64,000 bases of DNA from Nostoc foliaceum FACHB-393 (GTDB lineage Bacteria; Cyanobacteriota; Cyanobacteriia; Cyanobacteriales; Nostocaceae). Numbering within the stretch: position 1 is the stretch's first letter; each line of letters starts with the position of its first letter. A program made the position numbers and the translations under genes. Below the pieces are notes generated by a model. The model was not told where the DNA came from and made no database searches. It saw nothing but the letters and a program-made list of their open reading frames with translations. Below are positions 34,216-45,658 of this stretch, one piece after another. Location: contig NZ_JACJTD010000002.1 of assembly GCF_014698505.1 (NCBI RefSeq), positions 124,001 through 188,000 of the forward strand. The letters are read 5' to 3'.

Positions 34216-36384
34216 TTAGCTATCTCCTGTAACTGATTCCAATTCTAGAGACAGCGAATGTGTATCTCTGAATGTTGAGGCAGGTAAGTACACTGTAAAT
34301 TGAGTGCCTCTGCCTACTTGACTGTAAACATTGACAAAACCACCGTGATTTTTAATAATACCCAACGCCGTGGAAAGTCCTAAACCTGTGCCTTTGCCTA
34401 CCTCTTTGGTAGTGAAAAATGGTTCAAAAATCCGTTGCTGGACTTCCGACGACATCCCCATACCAGTATCCGTCACCACGATCGCAATATAAGAACCCAC
34501 TTTCGCATCAATATTTATCTGGGCAGAATGTTCACCAATCACCAGATTTTCCGCCGCAATCCTCAATATACCGCCACTAGACATAGCATCGCGGGCGTTG
34601 ACTACTAAATTTATCAGCACTTGATGTAGTTGAGTTGTGTCTCCACGTACATACCATAGATTCTTGGGAATATCTGTCTGGCAGATGATGGATTTAGGGA
34701 ATGTTTGAACGATAATTTGCTCAATTTCTGCCATCAAAGGCTGAATTTGGACAATTGTCTGTTTATCTTCAATACCCCGTGCAAAGGACAACACTTGCTT
34801 GAGCAAATTAGCGCCGCGTTTGACATTATTTTCTAGGGTTTGCAGTATTTGCTGACTCTGCGAATCGGGCAATTTCTTCTGCAACAGTTGAACTGACATT
34901 AAAATTGGGGATAGTATATTGTTGAGGTCATGGGCGATACCGCCAGCTAGGGTGCCGATACTCTCCAAACGTTGCGATCGCAGAAGTTGAGCTTCCAATT
35001 GTTTCTGCTGCGTAATCTCGGTGTTCACACTCAAAATGGATTTGGGTTGTCCATTATCATGTCGGATCAGTGTCCACCGACTTTCAAGGATAATTACTTT
35101 GCCTTCCCTTGTTAATTGATGCAACTCACCGCGCCACTCACCCGCTTTCATTACCTTCAAGTAAGCATCTTCTAACTGTGGTGAAATCTCTTTATACAAA
35201 AGTTGCAAAACATTTTTGCCCACAGCTTCCTCAGCCTTCCAGCCGTATAGACGTTCAGCACCTTTATTCCAAAACAAGATTTGGTTGTGGATATCTCGCA
35301 CCAGAATCGCGTCAGTTGATACATCCAGCAGCGCTGCTTGTTCACGGATTTTCTGTTCTGCGTGTTTTTGCTGGGTTATATCTCGCGTCAGTGCCAAATG
35401 AATGAAGGTGCCATCAAATTCGTTACATAGTGGTACGGCATGAGTTTCCATGTAGCGGCGGGTACCTCTAAATCCAATGATTTCAAACTCCAAAGTCCCC
35501 TTGTTACCTTGGCAGATACTTTTATGCAAGTCGGCAAAGGCTGCTCTATACTCTGGCAAAATTACGGCATCAGCTGGTTTACCAATCAAAACATCAGCAC
35601 TTTCCACTTCCAGCATTGCCAGTCCATAGGCATTAATTTCTAAAATGGTGCCATCCCTGGCAATTAACTCGATGCATTCTGGTTCTGCATCTATCATCGC
35701 TCGTAAACGATTTTCGCTTTGGCGTAGGGCCAGTTCCGTCTGCTGAAGTTGCCTGATATAACGCCACAACAAGTCATACAGCAGCCCCACCAGTACTAAA
35801 TCCACAACAGCAGCGATAAAAAATGTAACTATCGCCTTTTGGGAATTTGCTTGTGACTGCTGCATTCCCTGCTGTAATAAATTTTGCTCCAGTTCTAAAG
35901 AGTCGTGAATAAGTTGTTGGATTTCTTTGCCAATTTGCTTGTCTTTGTCAGATAAGATTCGCTGCCGAACTGCTTCAAATCCCTGGTTTTGCCTGAGGTA
36001 AATTTCTTGTTGCAGGATGTTGAGCCTGTTGCTAATTTTTGGCTCCAACAAAGAAATCCACTGCTGCTTTTGATGGTTTTGGGCAGTTAACTTGCTGAGA
36101 ATCTGAATATTGCTATTAGTTTGTTGATAAGCTGCAAGATAGGTTTTTAGATCATCTGCATCTGCTGTAATTAGGTAATTACGTTGTGCCGTTTCGGTAT
36201 CTTTGAGTGTAGATTGGATACTTTGAAGTTGAGTAACCACTTCATAGGAGTATATCACCCCTTGCTGGTTGTAAATCAGCTTAACAGTGTTGCTATAGGA
36301 GACTACAGCGTTAGTAAATATAACTGCCAACGCTAAGATGAATATTGCTTTCAGCTTTTGGACTCGATACCATTTTTTGATCAT
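34216..36384 (-). CDS. Membrane sensor histidine kinase, CHASE3-PAS-PAS
   Basis: 722 residues. Two membrane helices (about 13-30 and 184-206) frame a CHASE3-like sensor region (TLKDTETAQRNYLITADADD). Two PAS domains follow (about 225-340 and 345-460), then HisKA with GGIAHDLNNILSPIL (His485) and HATPase (NLVVNARDAMS, TDTGMGMS, GKGTGLGLST). The H-D-L-N-N box marks the NtrB-like/hybrid class. No receiver domain is attached. The frame opens 11 codons earlier (36417), but the ATG at 36384 begins the typical short basic start and has AAAGGG upstream. Confidence 0.9.
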   Translation of the reverse strand: MIKKWYRVQKLKAIFILALAVIFTNAVVSYSNTVKLIYNQQGVIYSYEVVTQLQSIQSTLKDTETAQRNYLITADADDLKTYLAAYQQTNSNIQILSKLTAQNHQKQQWISLLEPKISNRLNILQQEIYLRQNQGFEAVRQRILSDKDKQIGKEIQQLIHDSLELEQNLLQQGMQQSQANSQKAIVTFFIAAVVDLVLVGLLYDLLWRYIRQLQQTELALRQSENRLRAMIDAEPECIELIARDGTILEINAYGLAMLEVESADVLIGKPADAVILPEYRAAFADLHKSICQGNKGTLEFEIIGFRGTRRYMETHAVPLCNEFDGTFIHLALTRDITQQKHAEQKIREQAALLDVSTDAILVRDIHNQILFWNKGAERLYGWKAEEAVGKNVLQLLYKEISPQLEDAYLKVMKAGEWRGELHQLTREGKVIILESRWTLIRHDNGQPKSILSVNTEITQQKQLEAQLLRSQRLESIGTLAGGIAHDLNNILSPILMSVQLLQKKLPDSQSQQILQTLENNVKRGANLLKQVLSFARGIEDKQTIVQIQPLMAEIEQIIVQTFPKSIICQTDIPKNLWYVRGDTTQLHQVLINLVVNARDAMSSGGILRIAAENLVIGEHSAQINIDAKVGSYIAIVVTDTGMGMSSEVQQRIFEPFFTTKEVGKGTGLGLSTALGIIKNHGGFVNVYSQVGRGTQFTVYLPASTFRDTHSLSLELESVTGDS

Positions 36385-36417
36385 GCGATCGCCCTTTCTG
36401 CCGCAGATGCCCTCCAT

Positions 36418-38217
<1,800 letters not shown>

Positions 38218-38218
38218 T

Positions 38219-38306
38219 TAAAAGTTAAGAGTTAAGAGTGAGGAGTAAGTAATTAATTCAAAACTCCTAACTCCTAACTTCTAACTCCTAACTCCTAACT
38301 CTAATT
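38219..38306. repeat. GAGTTAA / AACTCCT heptad block
   Basis: Runs of AGTTAAG and GAGGAGT on the left and five to six AACTCCT/AACTTCT units on the right can pair with each other. The block fills the purA-rplY gap and may act as a weak terminator. Confidence 0.7.
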
Positions 38307-38323
38307 AACAACTCACAATTTCT

Positions 38324-38929
38324 ATGGCTATTACAGTCGAATCTCAAAAACGCCCAGAAGGCAGCAAGCCAAGAGCTTTGCGCCGTTCTGGACTGATACC
38401 TGCCAATTTATACGGTCACAAAGGTACAGAATCAATTTCTTTGACCATTGATGCCAAAACTGTTGAGCGCTTGCTCAAAAGAGTTTCAGTCAACAATACA
38501 TTGATTGAGTTAAACGTTGCTGATGTACCTTGGCGCGGCAAAGCCCTACTGCGGGAACTTCAAATCCATCCAGCAAAAGGTACACCCTACCACCTCAGCT
38601 TTTTCGCGGTTGCAGGCCACGGCGACACAACTGTAGGAGTACGGCTGCGTTTTGTGGGAAATGCTATTGGTGTTAAACAAGATGGTGGTGTTTTAGACAC
38701 CGTAATCTCCGAATTGCAAGTGAGTTGTGCGCCAGAAAACATCCCAGATGTAATTGAAATCGATGTCTCTAACCTGCAAATTGGAGACAGCTTGAGTATT
38801 AGTGATATACCCTTTCCTGAAGGTGTAAAACCTCTAGCTGAATCAGAACGACTTGTTGTGAGCGTTTTGCCACCACAAATCAGTGCTGAAGATGCTGGGA
38901 CAGAAGCTGAAACTGAAGCAGCTTCTTAA
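38324..38929 (+). CDS. rplY: 50S ribosomal protein L25 / general stress protein Ctc
   Basis: L25 of the long Ctc type (201 residues), which binds 5S rRNA through its N-terminal domain. Evidence: the start [20 protein letters not shown] then GLIPANLYG, a Ctc beta domain with [15 protein letters not shown], and the acidic C-terminus rich in Glu/Ala. ATG at 38324. It is probably separately transcribed from purA because of the repeat block, and it ends with a good terminator. Confidence 0.95.
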   Translation: MAITVESQKRPEGSKPRALRRSGLIPANLYGHKGTESISLTIDAKTVERLLKRVSVNNTLIELNVADVPWRGKALLRELQIHPAKGTPYHLSFFAVAGHGDTTVGVRLRFVGNAIGVKQDGGVLDTVISELQVSCAPENIPDVIEIDVSNLQIGDSLSISDIPFPEGVKPLAESERLVVSVLPPQISAEDAGTEAETEAAS

Positions 38930-38961
38930 GCTAGGTAAACTGTGTAATAATTTTTGATGAC

Positions 38962-38987
38962 ACCAGGGGGGAACTCCTGGTTTTTTT
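38962..38987 (+). terminator. Rho-independent terminator of rplY
   Basis: Stem CCAGG(GGG) / (ACT)CCTGG followed by seven T residues, about 35 bases past the rplY stop. Confidence 0.85.
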
Positions 38988-39028
38988 GTATTTGAACCGC
39001 AGAGGCGCAGAGAGCGCAGAGGACAGAG

Positions 39029-40558
39029 ATGACAGAAGCGACTCTTCCAGTCTTAATTCAGCAAATGTTACAGCCGGGATTTTATCCCCATCCGGTAACA
39101 GAACCCATTCAACTAATTCAAACCCACGTTTCTTATGTGCTGCTGGCTGGGGATTACGCTTATAAGCTGAAAAAACCTGTGAATTTTGGTTTTTTGGACT
39201 TTTCCACCTTAGAAAAGCGGCAGCATTTTTGTCAAGAAGAGTTACGGTTAAATCAACGGGGTGCTGGTGAACTGTATTTAGAAGTTTTGCCTATAACTCT
39301 GTTAGAGGAAAAATATCAGTTAGGGGGAACGGGCGAGGCTGTAGAATACGTGCTGAAGATGTGCCAGTTTCCTCAAGAGTCTTTATTAAGTACACTTTTT
39401 GAACAGGGTAACTTAAATGAGACACACCTAGAAGAGTTGGGACGGGTCGTGGCTCAATACCATGCCGAAGCACAGACGAATGATTATATTCGCAGTTTTG
39501 GTGAAGTGCCAAAAGTTCGGGCTGCAATTGATGAAAATTATCAGCAAACTGAGAAGTATATCGGTGGCCCACAGACTCAGGCGCAGTTTCTAGAAACAAA
39601 GCAATATACAGATAATTTTTTTGCAGAACATCCAGAATTATTTGCTAACAGAATTCAAAACGATTATATTCGTGAATGTCACGGGGATTTACACCTGAGA
39701 AATATTGCGTTGTGGCACGATAAAATCCTGCTGTTTGATTGCATTGAGTTTAATGAGCCGTTTCGCTTTGTCGATGTGATGTACGATGTGGCGTTTACGG
39801 TGATGGATTTGGAAGCGCGGCAGCGCAAAGACTTGGGTAATGCCTTTTTGAATGCCTACATAGAGCAAACTGGAGACTGGGAAGGCTTACAGGTGCTGCC
39901 CTTGTATTTAAGCCGTCAGGCTTATGTCCGGGCAAAGGTAACTTCGTTTTTGCTAGATGATCCGAGTGTACCCGCGACGGTAAAGGAAGAAGCGACAAAA
40001 ACCGCCGCTGACTATTACAAACAGGCTTGGGACTATACTAAACCAAAGCTGGGACAACTAATTTTGATGTCGGGGTTGTCAGGCTCTGGTAAAAGTACCA
40101 CAGCAAGGAATTTAGCCCGTCAACTGGGAGCGATTCACCTTCGTTCTGATGCAGTGCGGAAACATTTAGGGGGAATTCCCTTATGGGAAAAGGGTGGCGA
40201 TGATTTATATACCTCTGAGATGACCGAGAAAACTTACACACGGCTATTGGAATTGGGAATTATCCTGGCTAAACAAGGTTTTTCGGTGATTTTGGATGCC
40301 AAGTATGATCGACAGCAGTTGCGGCAAGAAGCGATCGCTCAAGCTACGAAATATCAACTACCGCTTCAGATTATTCAATGCACAGCACCGTTAGAAGTTC
40401 TAAAAGAACGTCTGAACAATCGCACTGGTGATATTGCTGATGCCACCGCTGATTTATTAGACTTACAAATCAAACAAGCTGAACCTTTCACTGAAGAAGA
40501 ACAATCCTACGTAAAGATTTTGGATACAACTCAACCACAACAGGCACAATTAAAATAA
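39029..40558 (+). CDS. APH-like kinase domain fused to P-loop kinase
   Basis: 509 residues. The first ~330 have an aminoglycoside-phosphotransferase fold: the catalytic loop IRECHGDLHLRNI, then LLFDCIEFNEPFRFVDVMYD with the metal Asp. The last ~170 form a P-loop kinase of the gluconate-kinase/zeta-toxin type: LILMSGLSGSGKSTTARNLA, IHLRSDAVRKHLGGIP and VILDAKYDRQQLRQEA. Such two-part proteins are common in cyanobacteria and proteobacteria and have no proven substrate. ATG at 39029 with AGAGGACAGAG upstream. Probably monocistronic. Confidence 0.85.
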   Translation: MTEATLPVLIQQMLQPGFYPHPVTEPIQLIQTHVSYVLLAGDYAYKLKKPVNFGFLDFSTLEKRQHFCQEELRLNQRGAGELYLEVLPITLLEEKYQLGGTGEAVEYVLKMCQFPQESLLSTLFEQGNLNETHLEELGRVVAQYHAEAQTNDYIRSFGEVPKVRAAIDENYQQTEKYIGGPQTQAQFLETKQYTDNFFAEHPELFANRIQNDYIRECHGDLHLRNIALWHDKILLFDCIEFNEPFRFVDVMYDVAFTVMDLEARQRKDLGNAFLNAYIEQTGDWEGLQVLPLYLSRQAYVRAKVTSFLLDDPSVPATVKEEATKTAADYYKQAWDYTKPKLGQLILMSGLSGSGKSTTARNLARQLGAIHLRSDAVRKHLGGIPLWEKGGDDLYTSEMTEKTYTRLLELGIILAKQGFSVILDAKYDRQQLRQEAIAQATKYQLPLQIIQCTAPLEVLKERLNNRTGDIADATADLLDLQIKQAEPFTEEEQSYVKILDTTQPQQAQLK

Positions 40559-40672
40559 TTCGTAATTCGTAATTCGTAATTCGTAATTGAATCGAAAATT
40601 AGGAATTACGTTAGCGAGTCAGACGCTCCTAGGTTGCTAACGCTTCTCTACGAGACGCTGCGCGAACGAATT
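40556..40672. repeat. AATTCGT heptad run and associated palindromes
   Basis: Four to five copies of AATTCGT follow the kinase stop, and a GCTTCTCTACGAGACGCTGC palindromic block lies near 40641-40665. Both types recur in the window. Confidence 0.7.
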
Positions 40673-40695
40673 AGTTAATAGCCTTTTTTTATTCT

Positions 40696-41202
40696 ATGGC
40701 AGACAAAAAGAACGATTTTTTCAGTATTTCTCCCAGCTTCTTTTCTCAGCTGTTATTTGGTGCATTTTTAACATTTATATTAATAATGACCGGCTCTGCA
40801 CCAGCCCTGAGCATCTTCTTAGGTATCATGGGCGGTTTCATCTTAAGCTGGATCACAAATGTAACCAATAATAGCCCCCAGCCTCCAACTGTAGCCTCTT
40901 CTGATGGCGTGGATACAGGATTGAAATACTGGTTATTTTTCATGCTTGGCTTTGTGTATTTGGGGTATCCAGCACCCATGAGTATCTTACTAGGTGGAAT
41001 AGGTGCTTTAGCTGGAGGCTGGATTACTGCTTGGTGGGGAAGTAAGGAAGAAACTAGAACTCAGCTGCAAGTTGAAGAATCAGAAGAGGGCGAAGTTGAA
41101 CCAACGAACGATAGGATCAACAAACAGCAAAGAAGAAGAAACACCCGCCGTTACCGTCGCGCTCCTGGAAGTAGTATCAATCTCAGGTTTTGGGAAAAGT
41201 AA
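40696..41202 (+). CDS. Membrane protein of unknown function
   Basis: 168 residues with four hydrophobic segments in two similar pairs: FFSQLLFGAFLTFILIMTG with LSIFLGIMGGFILSWI, and WLFFMLGFVYLG with MSILLGGIGALAGGWIT. This suggests an internal duplication. The C-terminal 50 residues are first acidic (EESEEGEVEP), then strongly basic (QQRRRNTRRYRRAPG), likely cytoplasmic. I know of no named family. ATG at 40696, no clear ribosome site. The ydcF-like gene follows on the same strand. Confidence 0.75.
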   Translation: MADKKNDFFSISPSFFSQLLFGAFLTFILIMTGSAPALSIFLGIMGGFILSWITNVTNNSPQPPTVASSDGVDTGLKYWLFFMLGFVYLGYPAPMSILLGGIGALAGGWITAWWGSKEETRTQLQVEESEEGEVEPTNDRINKQQRRRNTRRYRRAPGSSINLRFWEK

Positions 41203-41305
41203 TAATTTGGGAATGGGGCATTGAGCATTGATTATCGGGCAATAATCAATAGTTCTTCTTCCTCATCTCCCTCATCTCCCTATTTCCCATTCTCTATTCC
41301 CCAAT

Positions 41306-42097
41306 ATGTTTTTATATCTATCCAAATTACTGCCACTATTTTTTTATCCACTAGGATTAGCCTGCGTGAGCTTGGTAGTAGCATTAATCACGTTGTGGAA
41401 ACGACCGCGCACTGCGGCGATCGCAATTGCTTTTGCCCTAACTTTATTGCTATTTTGCAGTAATGGTTGGATTGCTAAATCACTCGTGCGATCGCTAGAA
41501 TGGCAAAATCTGCCACCCGCCCAAATACCAGTTGCAGAAGCAATTGTGGTTTTAGGTGGCGCAACCAAATCAGCGTTTCCCCCCAGACCTACCGTCGATT
41601 TGAGTGAATCAGGCGATCGCGTAATTTATGCCGCACAACTGTATCGCCAAAAAAGAGCGCCTATAATTATCCTCAGTGGGGGTCGCATTGATTGGCGTGG
41701 AAGCGGTTCATCAGAGTCGGCAGATATGGCAACAGTACTCACATCTATTGGTATTCCATCTGAAGCGATTGTTCAGGAACCTGAATCTCTTAATACTTAT
41801 CAAAATGCAGTGAATGTCCGAAAAATTTTGGAATCACGTGGCATCAATCAGGTGTTATTAGTTACTTCGGCGATGCACATGCCGCGATCGCTTAGAATTT
41901 TTCAACGTCAAGGAATTAATGCTATTCCTGCACCCACTGACTTTATAGTTAGTGAGGGTGAACTCCAAGAACTCGGCAGCACTCCCAAAGGCGCTATATT
42001 GAATTTATTACCTGATACCGACAACTTAAACCAATTTACCAGCGCTTTAAAAGAGTACATTGGTTCTTTTGTCTATTGCTTACGAGGTTGGCTCTGA
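41306..42097 (+). CDS. YdcF/SanA-family (DUF218) protein
   Basis: 263 residues. Two N-terminal membrane spans (LLPLFFYPLGLACVSLVVAL and AAIAIAFALTLLLFCSNGWI) are followed by a DUF218 domain: IPVAEAIVVLGGAT, IILSGGRIDWRGSGSSES, SLNTYQNAVNVRKIL and VLLVTSAMHMPRSL. DUF218 proteins such as SanA and ElyC affect envelope integrity and may bind nucleotides or lipid-linked precursors. The length matches the ElyC-like two-span type. ATG at 41306. Confidence 0.88.
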   Translation: MFLYLSKLLPLFFYPLGLACVSLVVALITLWKRPRTAAIAIAFALTLLLFCSNGWIAKSLVRSLEWQNLPPAQIPVAEAIVVLGGATKSAFPPRPTVDLSESGDRVIYAAQLYRQKRAPIIILSGGRIDWRGSGSSESADMATVLTSIGIPSEAIVQEPESLNTYQNAVNVRKILESRGINQVLLVTSAMHMPRSLRIFQRQGINAIPAPTDFIVSEGELQELGSTPKGAILNLLPDTDNLNQFTSALKEYIGSFVYCLRGWL

Positions 42098-42108
42098 AAG
42101 AGTGATAA

Positions 42109-42300
42109 TTATATAGTTCCTTGATCAGGAATGCTATTGATCATAAACTCACCACCATATAATTTCGCTATATGCTGAACAATACTAAGCGCTAATCCAG
42201 AGCCTTGTTGTTCGTATAACTTTTGATTAAAAATGAATATTTGAGCAAACCCGTAAAACTCAAGCGTCTGGCAGCCACAATTAAACTGAAGATAATTATC
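42109..42300 (-). pseudogene. C-terminal fragment of a histidine kinase
   Basis: Minus-strand reading includes LYEQQGSGLALSIVQHIAKL and YGGEFMINSIPDQGT, the G2 box and end of an HATPase domain. The N-, G1- and HisKA regions are missing and the final F-x-x-x-L-P strand is lost. The upstream half of the frame is not recognisable. Confidence 0.65.
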
Positions 42301-42337
42301 CAAAGAATACTATATTCACAGGATTCCTTGAAGACAA

Positions 42338-42523
42338 ATGAATGGAGATAATTACAAACATCTTTGTCATCAACGACAAATCTTTACGCCCAAGACTAAG
42401 CGAATCTGTCCCACGTACATTGAACTTCGGTAAAATCCGTCAAACCCTCCCATCATCCCCTAAAAAATAATCTGCTATCGCATCACGCAAACAGGCTCAA
42501 CAGCATTACTCACAAGATTTTAG
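42338..42523 (+). pseudogene. Possible decayed short gene with two TAA stops
   Basis: From the ATG at 42338 a frame reads NGDNYKHLCHQRQIFTPKTK, then TYIELR, and after TAA codons continues NPSNPPIIP and KIICYRITQTGSTALL before a final stop. Changing each TAA back to CAA would open 61 codons. Composition is protein-like but I recognise no family, so this is tentative. Confidence 0.3.
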
Positions 42524-42612
42524 GACTTACGCAAAATCATGAAAAAACGAAACGCCAAGTACGCCAAGTGCGCCAAGTAATAAGAGTTGTAGAGGGTTTT
42601 TGCGTAAGTCCT
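42522..42612. mobile_element. MITE-like element with AGGACTTACGCA ends
   Basis: Perfect 12-bp inverted ends AGGACTTACGCA / TGCGTAAGTCCT bound 91 bp. The core has three direct copies of CGCCAAGT. No coding capacity. This end sequence is a common dispersed type in filamentous cyanobacteria. Confidence 0.8.
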
Positions 42613-42698
42613 GGATTTTATAGTCGTGTATCGCCAATAGCTATAATTTCAATAGTCGCAGAGTTTTAATTTTTAAATACCTTAGCACTCTTAAAATT

Positions 42699-42920
42699 AT
42701 GTCTAAAAATTTACCCTATATTATCCCATCCCCTCAACCCCAAGTTGAAGAAGCTTTTGCTACTTACCAAACAACCCACCAGTTCTATCACGAAGTTCGT
42801 TCCCGGTCAGAGTTTGAGCGTTATTGTGAATGGTATTATACAACAGCAGAACAGCACCGCCAAGAGCTTAAAAGAATGCGCGGCGAACTGAATATTTTCC
42901 AGTGGTTTCGCCGCCGATGA
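42699..42920 (+). CDS. Small hypothetical protein
   Basis: 73 residues (LPYIIPSPQPQVEEAFATYQ start, then many Tyr, Glu and Arg: EFERYCEWYYTTAEQHRQEL; C-terminus IFQWFRRR). Likely a soluble helical protein. It reads like a real protein rather than noise and is convergent with ftrV, six bases apart. I recognise no named family. ATG at 42699 lacks an obvious ribosome site. Confidence 0.7.
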   Translation: MSKNLPYIIPSPQPQVEEAFATYQTTHQFYHEVRSRSEFERYCEWYYTTAEQHRQELKRMRGELNIFQWFRRR

Positions 42921-42925
42921 GTCAT

Positions 42926-43168
42926 CTAAATGACTTCTAATTCATTTTCACGTAAATGGGCTTTAAACTTTTTACTAAACTGGACTACAATCGGCAGATT
43001 AGCGCTTACGGGTCTGTCTCGCCATTGGGTGGCAATATTTACTACATCTCCTTCTTCACCTTTGATGTCAAAAGGCTGATTCCGATGTTCAGGATGATGA
43101 TACACTACTACCGAATCTTTAACGCGGACGCGATCGCCAACTTTCATAACAAAATTTACATCTAGCAT
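42926..43168 (-). CDS. ftrV: Ferredoxin-thioredoxin reductase variable chain
   Basis: FtrV is the small beta-barrel partner of the catalytic FtrC subunit; together they pass electrons from photosynthetic ferredoxin to thioredoxin. The sequence VGDRVRVKDSVVVYHHPEHR, then FDIKGEEGDVV, RPVSANLPIVVQFSKKFKAH and LRENELEVI matches the cyanobacterial chain. I start at the ATG at 43168 (80 residues) because GGAAAAG precedes it; the GTG at 43180 and ATG at 43147 are alternatives. The catalytic subunit gene is not in this window. Confidence 0.92.
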   Translation of the reverse strand: MLDVNFVMKVGDRVRVKDSVVVYHHPEHRNQPFDIKGEEGDVVNIATQWRDRPVSANLPIVVQFSKKFKAHLRENELEVI

Positions 43169-43180
43169 TTGCTTTTCCAC

Positions 43181-43793
43181 AAGTATCTGCTACAAAATAT
43201 ATGAATGAACTACCTCATCTTACTTTGTTGAAGATGAGGTTTCTACATCCCCATCAGTAAGTTTAGATTTTTGTAAACAGCCCTAGCAAATAGAATTCGC
43301 CCCCAGAAGAGACTTTAACTGTCTACACAGGCTTTCAATTTCTTAAGTCCAGGCAGCCACTGAGGCAATGTTTAAACGATGCCTTTGTTAATTTTTTAAT
43401 GCATATCTAGTTCAAAGGATGTGGGAGTAAAAACACAAATTTGATCGTCTGAGAGAGCGAGCACACTAATCTTAACCAATTATTGGCATAACCGAATGGG
43501 AAGCGATGATATTTAATCTATCAGCTTCAAGTATTAAAAACCTTTAATCAATATCATAACCCGAAAAACGATGTAAATAAAGCACTTATATTTTTAACTA
43601 TTTTAAGTAAAAGCATATATCAAATACCAGATCAGATAATATGTGAAAGTAAGATATATCAGATGCAAGCACATTATCTAAGCTAAATTCATATAAATCT
43701 TAAACAAAAATGTCCCATATTAATCATATATACTCCTCTGCTTCAAAAAATAAACTAACCTAGAAATAATGCTCTTAAAGACTGGATAAAATC
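43181..43793. other. AT-rich intergenic region
   Basis: About 610 bases between the divergent ftrV and Uma2 genes. I see no gene, terminator or clear repeat; the promoters of both genes must lie here. Confidence 0.5.
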
Positions 43794-44501
43794 ATGGTTC
43801 AGCAACTTCTAATCAATGATGATGATTACTATGTGCCAGATGCCAACCAGCTAGTCACTGAAAATGATACACCTGTGGATAATTTTGCATCTGCTAAACA
43901 ACAACGCCTTTTAGTGAGTTCTCTTTACAGTTGTCTACAACATCAGACTTTTTTAGCTGAAGCTAATGTGGGCATTTACTACACAGACCTTCAGCCCCCT
44001 ATTGTACCTGATGTCTTTCTCAGCTTAGATGTACAAGTACCTGAGAAATGGTGGGAAAAACAAAATCGTTGTTATATGGTTTGGCGTTTTGGCAAATCTC
44101 CAGAAGTTGTACTCGAAATTGTCTCTAATAAAGAAGGTGATGAACTGGGCAAAAAGCTGCAAATTTATGAACATATGCGGGCTAGTTACTACATCGTATA
44201 CGACCCGAATCAGCAATTAGGAGAAAAAGTACTACGCGTTTATGAACTTAGGGGAAGGCGTTACTTTGAAACTTCAGAAACTTGGCTTGAACAAGTTGGT
44301 TTAGGTATAACTCTGTGGGAAGGTAAATTTGAAGGCAGACAGAATCATTGGTTACACTGGTGCTACCAAGATAGTAATGTTCTACTGACTGGGGATGAAC
44401 GCGCCGAACAAGAACAACAACGCGCCGAACAAGCAGAACAACGCACCCAATTACTAGCAGATAGGCTACGGGCTATGGGCGTAGATCCCGACACTCTATA
44501 A
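43794..44501 (+). CDS. Uma2-family (DUF820) protein
   Basis: 235 residues of the Uma2 family, a restriction-endonuclease-like fold greatly expanded in cyanobacteria with unknown targets. Seen here: PPIVPDVFLSLDV with the first acidic residue, SPEVVLEIVSNKEGDELGKK with the E-x-x-S core, and a YYIVYDPNQQLGEKVLRVYE strand pair. A coiled-coil tail of ERAEQEQQRAEQAEQRTQLL precedes a common end RLRAMGVDPDTL. The first ~30 residues are variable. ATG at 43794. Confidence 0.88.
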   Translation: MVQQLLINDDDYYVPDANQLVTENDTPVDNFASAKQQRLLVSSLYSCLQHQTFLAEANVGIYYTDLQPPIVPDVFLSLDVQVPEKWWEKQNRCYMVWRFGKSPEVVLEIVSNKEGDELGKKLQIYEHMRASYYIVYDPNQQLGEKVLRVYELRGRRYFETSETWLEQVGLGITLWEGKFEGRQNHWLHWCYQDSNVLLTGDERAEQEQQRAEQAEQRTQLLADRLRAMGVDPDTL

Positions 44502-44561
44502 AACACTCGCTGTTAAGACGCAAAGTTTTTTTTACGTCTTTGCATGAGTAAAAAAATCTCA

Positions 44562-45464
44562 CTAACTCGTGCAACTTATAAATTTATTTATACGATGCCA
44601 AACCTTCTCTAATAAATCAGGATCATTCGCATCAAACCATTCAATTTTTGGATAGGCGCGAAACCAAGTGCGTTGTCGCTTGGCAAATTGTCGTGTATGC
44701 AAAACTATTAATTCTTTTGCTTCATTTAAGGAAATATCCCCAGCCAAATATTGCTTAATTTCTTGATAGCCCAAAGTATTCAACAAAGACAAATCAGCGC
44801 CATATTTTTGACAAAGATACTCCACTTCAGCGACGAAATTATCTGCTATCATTTGCTCAGTACGCTGTTTAATCCAAGCATCCAACTTTTCAACATCGCA
44901 ATCTAAACCAATTTGCAAAATCGGATAATTCGGTGGATTCTCCCCTTGTTGTTCTGAAATGGGGCACCCGGTAACATAATATACCTCTAAAGCTCTTAAA
45001 GTTCGCACTGAATCATTAGCATGAATTTTTTGTGCAGCAACTGGATCAACTTGTTGTAACATTACGTAGAGTTGAGTTTGACCAAGAGATTCAAGCTGCG
45101 ATCGCAATTCTGTTTGTGGTGCAACTCTAGGGATTTTCATCCCTTGGACAATGGAACGGATATATAAACCAGTGCCACCAACTAACAAAAGTGGTGTAAC
45201 ATCAACAGAAGCAATTAAGGCTTGTGTTTGTTCCTGATAGTCTGCTACTGTCATCGTGTCTGTTGGATCGCAGATATCTATTAAATAGTGTGGCACCAAT
45301 TTTTGTTCAGCCACAGTTGGTTTCGCCGTCCCAATATTAAACTCACGATAAACTTGACGAGAATCAGCACTGAGAATTACAGAACCCAACCGCATCGCCA
45401 AAGCCAAAGCCAAACCCGACTTACCTGTTGCCGTCGCCCCACAAATCACAATTAATTTAGTCAT
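44562..45464 (-). CDS. miaA: tRNA dimethylallyltransferase MiaA
   Basis: MiaA adds the dimethylallyl group to A37 of tRNAs that read U-starting codons. The 300-residue protein has the P-loop GATATGKSGLALALA, DSRQVYREFNIGTAKP with the catalytic Asp, PHYLIDICDP, GGTGLYIRSIVQGM and RQFAKRQRTWFR near the C-terminus. Everything is intact. ATG at 45464, immediately followed upstream by a GTCATTA heptad run. Divergent from gyrB. Confidence 0.96.
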   Translation of the reverse strand: MTKLIVICGATATGKSGLALALAMRLGSVILSADSRQVYREFNIGTAKPTVAEQKLVPHYLIDICDPTDTMTVADYQEQTQALIASVDVTPLLLVGGTGLYIRSIVQGMKIPRVAPQTELRSQLESLGQTQLYVMLQQVDPVAAQKIHANDSVRTLRALEVYYVTGCPISEQQGENPPNYPILQIGLDCDVEKLDAWIKQRTEQMIADNFVAEVEYLCQKYGADLSLLNTLGYQEIKQYLAGDISLNEAKELIVLHTRQFAKRQRTWFRAYPKIEWFDANDPDLLEKVWHRINKFISCTS

Positions 45465-45489
45465 TAGTCATTAGTCATTAGTCATTAGT
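45462..45489. repeat. GTCATTA heptad run
   Basis: Four direct copies of GTCATTA, the first overlapping the miaA start codon region. The same heptad lies near 28130 and 51213. Its position puts it in the miaA leader. Confidence 0.8.
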
Positions 45490-45658
45490 TTTCTTCCCTT
45501 GCTCCTGTGCCCCTCTTATACGGTACTGCAACCCCAGTATAAACTTCTCTTGAAAATGCCCTACAGACGCCAGCAAGGCTTTTGTGTTACAATTTTGGAG
45601 TGTTTTTACTTTTATTTGCCTTTAGGCGATTTCAACCCCACGCATCAGGAGAGTTTAC

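Larger units (their letters stand above)
42098..42698. other. Gap with gene remnants and one MITE
   Basis: About 600 bases holding a histidine-kinase fragment (minus strand), a decayed short frame near 42338 and an AGGACTTACGCA element, each listed. No intact gene. Confidence 0.6.
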